Origin: Gari tellinella
Lineage: Eukaryota > Mollusca > Bivalvia > Cardiida > Psammobiidae
Direction of reading: 5' to 3'
Assembly: GCA_922989275.2 (NCBI GenBank)
Contig: OV277866.1
Location: 76,048,328 to 76,112,327, forward strand
DNA length: 64,000 nt
Shown: piece after piece, positions 60,901 through 64,000 of the stretch
Layout of the letters: each line of letters begins with the position of its first letter
How positions within the stretch are numbered: the stretch's first letter is position 1
Program-made: the position numbers and the translations under genes
The notes under the pieces: generated by a model
What the model was told of the DNA's origin: nothing
What the model saw: the letters and a program-made list of their open reading frames with translations, nothing else
Databases searched by the model: none

Positions 60901-61668
60901 AAACGCGTTTACGCTAAAACTATTTTTTGCAGTGCAAACAGTTTGGAGCCAGATCAGACGCCGGGTAACCCGGCGTCTGATCAGGCTCCAAACTGTTTGC
61001 CACCAAGATAAACAGGAAATATCAGAATTGTCCAAAAGTTGTTCTTTTCTACGTGTTAGTGCTTTGCGTTTGCGTACGTTTGCGTTTAAACGGGAAAGAA
61101 TAACAGATTCTCCACTGTATCTCTACACACCATATTATGTGACGACTCATCACAGTCGGCTCGGGGAAGAACCTTGCAATGACAAGGACATTTCAGTGCA
61201 GTTTCCCCTTATAGTGGAGAAGACGTTATTTTCCCAATACACGCGTTAACACGAAAATCATTATGTTTGCTGCAAATATTTTAACTAGATCAGATAAACC
61301 GACATCTTATCAGGCTAAAATAATGTTCGCCAATCGGATAAAAATAGATCATCAAATATTTTCAGAAAATTGTCATTTACTACATTTTACTATTTTTCGA
61401 TATGCGTTTCGATTCATAACGAGACATATTAAAGTCTTCTCCGCTGCTGTTCGTTACAATTTTGCAATGTTTATATGTTTAAGGTCCTCGAATATGCCTA
61501 GGTGAGTCGCTGGCAAGAGTGCAGTTATTCCTGGTTTTTGCCAACCTGCTCCAGAAGTTTGAATTTCTACAAGAAGACCCGGCTGTGAAGCACACTTTTG
61601 AGTCCATCCCTGAAAGGTTCACCAATTCTCCTACACCCTACAATCTACGAGTATACAGACGAATATGA
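39589..61668 (+). CDS. P450-B: complete CYP2-clan cytochrome P450, 8 exons, 500 aa
   Basis: Exons 39589-39937, 40648-40876, 44147-44273, 53247-53421, 57992-58128, 58613-58706, 59930-60136, 61484-61668 join to 1503 nt (500 residues plus TGA); every intron is GT-AG. Seen: N-terminal hydrophobic anchor (residues 2-20), basic stop RRPR, hinge PPGP (27-30), WRSMR (127-131), I-helix AGTETT (307-312) with Glu310-Thr311, EVLR (363-366), PERF (418-421), haem loop FSAGPRICLG with Cys444. Length is normal for the family. Predicted endoplasmic-reticulum monooxygenase; substrate unknown. Start at 39589 is preferred over an in-frame ATG at 39517 because the anchor follows directly. Nearest vertebrate relatives would be CYP2 members such as CYP2U or CYP2J, but I cannot assign a subfamily. 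Intron 3 (9 kb) is almost wholly repeats. Confidence 0.96.
40540..40632. mobile_element. TA-type MITE right end next to P450-B exon 2
   Basis: TTTGAAATACGGGTATTTTC and GAGATATCGAAGTTCGACTG then TA; related to the 23.75 kb element. Ends 15 bp before the exon. Confidence 0.6.
40648..40876 (+). CDS. P450-B exon 2 (C-helix)
   Basis: Acceptor tattttcag, donor gttggt; 229 nt. Encodes GILFNDYCHSWRSMRKF with the conserved Trp and Arg, ending FGLVFGK plus split Arg. The end of a TA-type element relic lies at 40632, 15 bp before the exon. Confidence 0.95.
40909..41090 (+). mobile_element. TA-hp1 MITE, truncated
   Basis: CAGTGAAGAAGACGTTATTA, hairpin collapsed to GGAGCCTGATCAGTCTCCG, then TCAGATTAACATGACTGTTT and TTATGCGTTTGCGTTTCGG. 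Confidence 0.75.
41105..41287 (+). mobile_element. TA-hp1 MITE, right part
   Basis: CAAACAGTTTGGAGAGGCCA with a decayed partner arm, then TTTAAGCGGAGAAAAATAAC and GTCTTCTACACTC. Confidence 0.7.
41565..41760 (+). mobile_element. TA-hp1 MITE, truncated
   Basis: CAGTGAAAAAAAAGTTATTC; hairpin CAGACGCCGAGAAACTCAGC; no right end. Confidence 0.65.
42155..42475 (+). mobile_element. TTAA-hp1 relic
   Basis: TTAAGCCTTTACATGCTAG at left and TATGGCTGTGAAAGGGTAAA at right; hairpin reduced to GTTGATCCTGGTCAGACCTG. Confidence 0.5.
42820..43062 (+). mobile_element. TA-hp1 MITE, full copy
   Basis: CAGTGGAGAACACGTTATTC to AACGTTTTCTCCACTG. Here both arms read GCCAGATC / GATCTGGC, so the usual family mismatch is paired. 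Confidence 0.92.
43634..43884 (+). mobile_element. TTAA-hp2 element (class II hairpin)
   Basis: TTAACCCTTTACCCCATAGC to GGGAAAGGGTTAA; hairpin apex GTGCCTTAAGGCAC; flanked inside by GAAGACAGGTGGCC. Confidence 0.93.
44147..44273 (+). CDS. P450-B exon 3
   Basis: Acceptor cttcttttag, donor gtatgt; 127 nt. Completes Arg, then YEYGDPQFESVSQMTKL and ends KLINRE on a codon boundary. Confidence 0.93.
44610..44720 (+). mobile_element. TA-hp1 left fragment
   Basis: AGTGGCAAATACGTTATTTC, CTGAAACTATTATTTCTATG, first arm only. Confidence 0.6.
44755..45925 (+). repeat. Bivalve tandem-repeat element, ~125 bp units
   Basis: About seven units with GGTCAAGTTTGAATGTGGGT, AACTAGGTCACTAGGTCAAA and CCTTGTTAACACTCTAGAGG. 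Left lead-in CGTCCGTCTGTCCGTCG; right end GAGGTGAGCGATTTAGGGCC then GTGGCCCTTGTT. This layout is widespread in bivalve genomes (known to me as a class, not checked). Interrupted by an AAAGAC-end element at 45575-45840. Confidence 0.9.
45575..45840. mobile_element. AAAGAC-end MITE, copy 2, nested in the tandem repeat
   Basis: TGCCAGACAATTTCCTTGC at left (eroded), AGACTGAGGAAAAGTATTT at right; body AAGCGTCTAATGTGAGACCC matches copies 1 and 3. Confidence 0.7.
45940..46120 (+). mobile_element. TTAA-hp1 relic
   Basis: ACCCATTCACTGCAATGACG; hairpin CTCGGATCCAGATCACACGC and GTGTCTGATTTGGATCC; right part lost in a T run. Confidence 0.6.
46675..47987. mobile_element. hAT-like non-autonomous element, 8 bp target duplication
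   Basis: Left CACAGGTTTTCGGCGCGTAA and right-end inverse CATAGGCATTCGGCCCGTTG agree, continuing through GCTATGACAC in both (24 of 30 positions). CTCTGATC stands at 46667-46674 and again at 47988-47995. Subterminal C-run (46704-46718) and G-run face each other. No transposase seen; contains another MITE at 47240. Confidence 0.9.
47240..47473. mobile_element. MITE with ATTGGTCGTATTCGAATCA ends
   Basis: Perfect 19 bp inverted ends bound 234 bp; lies inside the hAT-like element. Interior has TTGTCAAC / GTTGACAA inversions. Confidence 0.85.
48395..48618. mobile_element. Inverted-end element (GAATATAACCTACATTT)
   Basis: GAATATAACCTACATTT and its inverse AAATGTAGGTTATATTC bound 224 bp; inside, CCAATCAAA is also inverted as TGGGCCAATCA-like sequence. 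Confidence 0.8.
48620..48729. repeat. Foldback with CGCTCGTTACG loop
   Basis: TAGTTAGAACATATTAAGTG ... TTAAGAAGGGGC, then a loop with CTCGCTAACGCTCGTTACG, then GCCCCTTCTTAA ... CACTTAATATGTTCTAACT. Confidence 0.85.
48823..49072 (+). mobile_element. TA-hp1 MITE
   Basis: CAGTGGATACACTTTGTAAA at left (small insertion), AACGTTTTATCCACTG at right; right arm lacks 6 bp at the apex. Confidence 0.9.
49073..49306 (-). mobile_element. TA-hp1 MITE, inverted, abutting the previous copy
   Basis: TAACGTTATTCTGTGATCCC at left (tip lost), GAAAAACATCTGCTCCACAG at right; decayed hairpin GAGCCTGATCAGACGCAGGG. Confidence 0.8.
49307..50690. other. P450-B intron 3, mixed repeat debris
   Basis: A tandem pair of TATGAGAGAAA...GATGCTTTTAATCTATTTGT (49406-49480), a TTAA-hp4-like arm near 49515-49560, a class II relic at 49755-49835, and a reversed AAAGAC-family-like segment near 50150-50300 (GGGCCTCACATGAGACACC). 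Confidence 0.5.
50690..51185 (-). pseudogene. LINE (non-LTR) ORF2 C-terminal fragment
   Basis: Minus strand: LKSRLKDIYITNWHTSVNSS, ELQINFQRSSYLGVLEKDKY, then the zinc-knuckle-like NERICPVCVLNDIEYVYHF and LIYPRYENLRKHY (51185 to 50787). A frameshift follows and TSMKALLTKLAIYCIKTFKL ends at TAG near 50700. This CxxC...H...C tail is typical of mollusc non-LTR elements of the jockey/CR1 side; no reverse-transcriptase core is left. Confidence 0.75.
52280..52398 (-). pseudogene. Possible upstream piece of the same LINE type
   Basis: IDWSGKVRDLLCNSGFADVW resembles the segment that normally precedes the LKSRLKD region in these LINEs. The frame stays open to 51976, but the rest matches nothing I recognise. 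Confidence 0.35.
52581..52915. mobile_element. AAAGAC-end MITE, copy 3
   Basis: AAAGACATTTCCTGACCTAC to GGACTAAGGAAAAGTCTTT; body GAGGCGTTTCGTGTGAGGCC and CCTATCGAGAACAATTGGG. Confidence 0.85.
53247..53421 (+). CDS. P450-B exon 4
   Basis: Acceptor acctctag, donor gtaagg; 175 nt. Encodes NQIDGFRQMRKYVLEQIDEH and DRDNIRDFVDLYLRTV. A TA-hp1 element begins at 53455, 33 bp after the donor. Confidence 0.95.
53455..53695 (+). mobile_element. TA-hp1 MITE 33 bp after the exon 4 donor of P450-B
   Basis: CAGTGGAGAAGAGTTATTCT to ACGTCGTCTTCACTG; hairpin apex shortened (CACCGGTACCCGGC). Confidence 0.9.
53712..53957 (-). mobile_element. TA-hp1 MITE, full copy, facing the previous one
   Basis: CAGTGGAGAAAACGTTATTC with TTTAAACGAAACGAAACGC; right GCGTTTTCTCCACTG, TA flanks; hairpin GGAGCCTGATCAGACGCC with its partner. 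Confidence 0.94.
53958..55395. other. P450-B intron 4, repeat debris
   Basis: Class II relics at 54495-54600 (GTAAAGCAGGTTGACATTAA) and 54810-54960, a class I arm at 54735-54760, and ATGAACGAATGAATGGTGTT with CCCATCGACACAAGAAGGTC (54990-55050), a phrase common in mollusc repeats. No exon seen. Confidence 0.5.
55395..55830 (-). pseudogene. LINE fragment: end of RNase H and C-terminal tail
   Basis: Minus strand: CKSALALTESDMNLPYSDFK, FILGKWQESRNEESHNKAYA and IKTVLVEC, then (frame broken near 55585) LRIGHSYMTHSY, REVQPEYLFCFEPYTNQHIL and IDCADLN. The order (RNase H end, tether, RxGHxxxTH, CxxC-H-C) is that of jockey-type LINEs. Several stops. Confidence 0.75.
56030..56560 (-). pseudogene. LINE 3' end: last codons, UTR and tail
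   Basis: Minus strand: LECDYFEQDRQQHMYDIGVR to NLWSKFIDI (56555-56316), then an AT-rich UTR and tail GGAGGAAATAAAGATATATA near 56070-56035. A class II-like hairpin arm (GATTAAAGCAGCAAACTC) sits in the UTR at 56222. Confidence 0.55.
56570..56690 (+). mobile_element. Class I hairpin relic
   Basis: GGTTGGGATCTAGATTATAC, apex GCCGCGTAACCCGG, and GGATCCACACGGTTTGTCAT. Confidence 0.6.
56691..57991. other. P450-B intron 4, last part
   Basis: AT-rich, no element borders or exon recognised; a GACGT-rich patch lies at 56985-57180. Confidence 0.5.
57992..58128 (+). CDS. P450-B exon 5 (I-helix)
   Basis: Acceptor tttttgcag, donor gtaagt; 137 nt. Encodes QDMFRVTIDLFLAGTETTSS, the canonical oxygen-activation motif, then LYMIQYPDIQKTC. 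Confidence 0.96.
58165..58260 (+). mobile_element. TTAA-hp4 relic
   Basis: GCAAACAGTGAAGACCCCCA, CAGGCTCCTTCAGAAGTCCT: one arm and a degraded apex. Confidence 0.5.
58613..58706 (+). CDS. P450-B exon 6 (ExxR)
   Basis: Acceptor gagccag, donor gtgagt; 94 nt. Encodes IQYSDRSQLVYIESTLLEVL and R366; the ExxR pair is intact. Confidence 0.94.
58863..59088 (-). mobile_element. TA-hp1 MITE
   Basis: CAGTGGATACGACGTTGTTC to AAACGTTTTCTCCACTG, TA flanks; hairpin right arm decayed (CCCGACATAAGATCTGG). Confidence 0.88.
59089..59929. other. P450-B intron 6, right part
   Basis: Contains a TA-hp1-like tail at 59095-59240 and a class II relic at 59460-59510 (GCATTCTGCTTTACCATTAA); no exon seen. Confidence 0.5.
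59930..60136 (+). CDS. P450-B exon 7 (PERF region)
   Basis: Acceptor tcgttttag, donor gtaagt; 207 nt. Encodes LPLNVIHSTTRAVTFKGYDI and HIFRPERFINNTG, ending at the split Gly of FSAG. Confidence 0.95.
60430..60642 (+). mobile_element. TTAA-hp4 element, diverged
   Basis: GCGACGCATATACATTGTAT, TCTTATGCAATCAGTGCAGA, hairpin GATCGGAATACTCC with GTGTACTCCGATC, right end GGGTGAATCAGTTAA. Confidence 0.75.
60872..61117 (+). mobile_element. TA-hp1 MITE, full copy (246 bp)
   Basis: CAGTGGAATATCTGTTATTC to CAGATTCTCCACTG, TA flanks, intact 33 bp arms. Confidence 0.95.
61214..61447 (+). mobile_element. TA-hp1 MITE, old copy before P450-B exon 8
   Basis: TAGTGGAGAAGACGTTATTT at left, AAAGTCTTCTCCGCTG at right; the hairpin is eroded (CTAGATCAGATAAACCGACA). 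Ends about 36 bp before the last exon. Confidence 0.75.
61484..61668 (+). CDS. P450-B exon 8 (haem cysteine, stop)
   Basis: Acceptor tgtttaag, 185 nt to TGA. Encodes GPRICLGESLARVQLFLVF and ends YNLRVYRRI. A TTAA-hp2 element starts 63 bp after the stop and carries an AATAAA (about 61934) that could serve as the polyadenylation signal. Confidence 0.95.
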
Positions 61669-61730
61669 GAAAACTTCATTTGAAGATACCTGTGCAATGT
61701 TACAAAGCTTGTGTCAATACTACTGCACGA

Positions 61731-61981
61731 TTAACCCTTTCCCACATAGCATATCTCTAGTATTAAATATAGGTGTCCACTTAAAGCAGGTTGAAAGTAA
61801 AGCAGAATGCGCTTTAAGCGCATTCTGCTTTACTTTCAGCCTGCTTTAAGCTATCATCTGCTAGAATATAGAAAATATTTTGTATTATACATATTTATGA
61901 ATGTGTAAATCGGAACTATTTTCTTCAGGGCAAGAATAAACTGAATGCGCTAAAAGGCGCTTATATGGGGGAAAGGATTAA
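61731..61981 (+). mobile_element. TTAA-hp2 element in the 3' flank of P450-B
   Basis: TTAACCCTTTCCCACATAGC to GGGGGAAAGGATTAA. Class II hairpin, apex GCGCTTTAAGCGC. Contains AATAAA near 61934. Confidence 0.93.
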
Positions 61982-62013
61982 TGGTGATAAACAAATCAGA
62001 TCGTTAACGAATT

Positions 62014-62371
62014 GCTGTATTACAATCTACAACGACATCCAATGGGAGACAAAGATAGAGTTTTTTGTTCGGAGGGAATCGTTTTAGGGAGGGAAATTGG
62101 CTAACATTTGCAAACAGCTTAAATCCAGATCATATGCCGCATTACGCGGCGTCTGATCTGGATTCAAGCTTTTTGTCACTCGTCATAATGTTGTTTTCTG
62201 TTCAAATGTCCAATATGTGACATTCGAGAAAAACAACAGACGACAATTTTAAGCAGACGATATTGCAGCCGACAAAAGCTTGGACATAATAGTATTGTTT
62301 TGGAATAACCACAATGGTCGTTGTAAAGAAGGAATCGTTGTTCGGAGGACCGTTGAAGGGAGAGAGTACTG
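62014..62371. mobile_element. TA-hp2 MITE, inverted relative to 21654
   Basis: CTGTATTACAATCTACAACG at left, GGGAGAGAGTACTG at right; hairpin CAAACAGCTTAAATCCAGAT, apex GCATTACGC. Confidence 0.8.
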
Positions 62372-62467
62372 TCACAGTATAAAAGTTAAATCACTGTGTA
62401 CCTTATGACTAGACGTTTAACGAAGCCAATTTGTGTCAATGACTTTCAATACGGGGTGCATGTATAA

Positions 62468-62621
62468 TGTTAAATGACGCGTAACGCGGAGTCTGATAAG
62501 GATCCAAACTGTTTAACACTTATCATCAATATTTCCTAGGTCAAAATACCTTATATTTAACTTTGAAATATGGCGTGAAAGGGTAAATAGCTTGCGATTA
62601 ATTTGGCACCGAAAGGGTTAA
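62468..62621 (+). mobile_element. TTAA-hp1, right half
   Basis: Starts at the apex (GACGCGTAACGCGGAGTCTG), ends TTGGCACCGAAAGGGTTAA; left arm lost. Confidence 0.7.
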
Positions 62622-62675
62622 ACAGAAAGAAATATTGCCTACCACACAGCATTACCAGTGCATTAAAAATGGTTG

Positions 62676-62889
62676 TTAACCCTTAGCCCGCCAAATAAAT
62701 TGTCGTCTGCTATATTTCTCGTCTGCTTCAAGTTTCAAAGTGCTTCAAAGTTGCTCAAAATTGCTGAAAATGTTGTCCGAGTGTCAAACAGCTTGGATCC
62801 GGATGAGACGCCGAGTTACTCGGCGTCTCATCCGGATCCAAGCTGTTTGCATATGGAGCTATGGTCGTGAGTGGCAGGCTAAGGATTAA
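62676..62889 (-). mobile_element. TTAA-hp3 element (214 bp)
   Basis: TTAACCCTTAGCCCGCCAAA to GTGGCAGGCTAAGGATTAA; inverted copy of the 33257 element with the same TCCGGATGAGACGCC stem. Confidence 0.92.
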
Positions 62890-63164
62890 TGATACTAGGT
62901 GTCTAGCATGTAACCCCTTGGCTGCCTTACCCCTAGGGCAATACTTGTTTGCACGAAACTTGATTCAAATACAACGCAATAAATTGTGAATAAAATAACT
63001 CTCATGAAATTGAAATTGATCTTTTTAAATCTGAGTGGCAACCAGCTTGACACCGATAAAATATGAAACTTTTTACTCTGATTTCTGATTTGGCTCCAGA
63101 CTTTTTGCAATGTATATCAGCTCTTGAACTGAAATGCACACTTCAAAATAAAACCTGAGTTTGA

Positions 63165-63393
63165 CAGTGGAGACTTCGTTATTATTTGCCGTTACAACGC
63201 ATTGCAATACGTAAACGCATTGCAATACAAAGTAGGAATGGACACATTTCCGAAACCTCTGAATGCTCATCTGAGTGATAAACAGTTTGTGATGGATTAC
63301 CCGGCGTCTGATCAGGCTCCAAACTTTGTGAGATGGAAATGAGAATTTTAACTTAAACGCATTTATTTGGAAAGAATAACATCTTCTCCGATG
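63165..63393 (-). mobile_element. TA-hp1 MITE, left hairpin arm mostly lost
   Basis: CAGTGGAGACTTCGTTATTA to CATCTTCTCCGATG; AACAGTTTGTGATGGATTAC joins CCGGCGTCTGATCAGGCTCC. Confidence 0.8.
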
Positions 63394-63594
63394 TACACGT
63401 ATATAGGGCACACGAAACTCTGGAGAGAAGTCTTAAAAGATTAAATTACAATTTAGCCAAACCAATCGAAGTAAAACCGGATTTCATTTACACTGTTTGT
63501 TGGTATAAAGTTGCGAATTGTTTTAGTACATTCACTAACCTTTTAGCTGGGATGACCTTGTTCGCAATATTGATTCAACTTCAGAACCGATACG

Positions 63595-63775
63595 AGACCA
63601 GGCATGGGGTAATGCAAAAATGTATTTGTAATGCACTGTAATTCATTCCATTTTCCAATGTAATTGAATGTAATGTGTAATGCAGGGATTTTTGCATTAC
63701 ATGTAATTGTAATTCAATGCATTACAGTGCTAAAAACATGTAATTATAAGCATTACATGGCATTACTTTTGTAAC
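63595..63775. repeat. Cryptically simple TAATGCA / ATTACA palindrome-rich stretch
   Basis: Repeated GTAATGCA, TGCATTACA, TGTAATT words in both orientations, e.g. GGATTTTTGCATTACATG with TAATGCAAAAATG. Looks like a slippage product or a subterminal region of an element. Confidence 0.6.
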
Positions 63776-63822
63776 AAAGATGTCAGAAAACACGGTAGAT
63801 CTACTAGATTAATTTGTATTAA

Positions 63823-64000
63823 TTGGTTGAAGACTGCGTGGGAGGCTCGTCGGGGGAACCTAGGGAACATGAAGTAAGTGACATTAACGCAAGCATAAGT
63901 GACGTTCTAAAGCAGAGTAACGATGTTCTTTATAACAATGTAAAGGAGTGTAGATCAGTAGAAGGCCAGGATCTAGATATTTCGACGGCGTCGGTTTTTG
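63823..64000 (+). CDS. Open frame running off the right edge (unidentified)
   Basis: From the TAA at 63820-63822 the frame stays open for 59 codons to the window end: EDCVGGSSGEPREHEVSDIN, SISDVLKQSNDVLYNNVKEC, SVEGQDLDISTASVF. No ATG inside and no splice site decided. Acidic, helix-prone; could be the start of a transposon-encoded protein or a gene exon. I do not recognise it. Confidence 0.25.
   Translation, partial: MVEDCVGGSSGEPREHEVSDINASISDVLKQSNDVLYNNVKECRSVEGQDLDISTASVF

Noticed and set aside
3355..63393. CRISPR-like array of palindromic repeats
   Set aside because: Repeats are dispersed, long, differently oriented and eukaryotic transposable elements; no regular short spacers.

Overview
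The window looks like nuclear DNA of a bivalve mollusc, probably a heterodont clam. This is inference from three things: TACATGTA-type words are very frequent, a ~125 bp tandem repeat of the 'aggtcaa / cttgttaacac' type known from many bivalve genomes fills 44.76-45.92 kb, and the genes have short exons in long, repeat-packed introns.

The only intact genes I can support are two tandem, same-strand cytochrome P450 genes of the CYP2 clan. P450-A (exons 4889-12470) lacks exon 1, which is not visible in the first 4.9 kb and is either left of the window or lost. P450-B (39589-61668) is complete: 8 coding exons, 500 residues, with membrane anchor, proline hinge, C-helix WxxxR, I-helix AGTETT, ExxR, PERF and the haem-Cys loop. 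Exons 2 and 4-8 have identical lengths and phases in the two genes (229, 175, 137, 94, 207 and 185 nt), so they are duplicates. P450-A keeps an open frame, good splice sites and the haem cysteine, but has lost the usual C-helix Trp (Leu) and the I-helix acid-alcohol pair (AGWKSP instead of AGTETT).

The 27 kb between the genes, and nearly all intron sequence, is mobile DNA. It includes: a reverse-transcriptase pseudogene (15.79-17.12 kb); LINE 3' fragments (50.7, 55.4, 56.0 kb); tRNA-like SINE heads; a 4.6 kb element with long inverted arms made of ~165 bp tandem repeats around a decayed minus-strand gene with a CXC-type cysteine-rich end (28.16-32.75 kb); hAT-like elements (13.2 and 46.7 kb); a 950 bp foldback in a TTAA site (38.28 kb); and over 40 short non-autonomous elements.

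The most unusual feature is the structure of those short elements. Several families with unrelated ends and different target sites (TA, mariner-like; TTAA, piggyBac-like) carry in the middle a long, nearly perfect hairpin of the same design. Class I begins CAAACAG and ends CTGTTTG, usually with a TGATCAGA-type inner stem. Class II begins CTTAAAGCA and ends TGCTTTAAG. Both classes occur in both TA-type and TTAA-type elements, as if the hairpin were an exchangeable cassette. Family labels used below (TA-hp1 to 3, TTAA-hp1 to 5) are mine. All coordinates were read by eye; element borders of degenerate copies are approximate.
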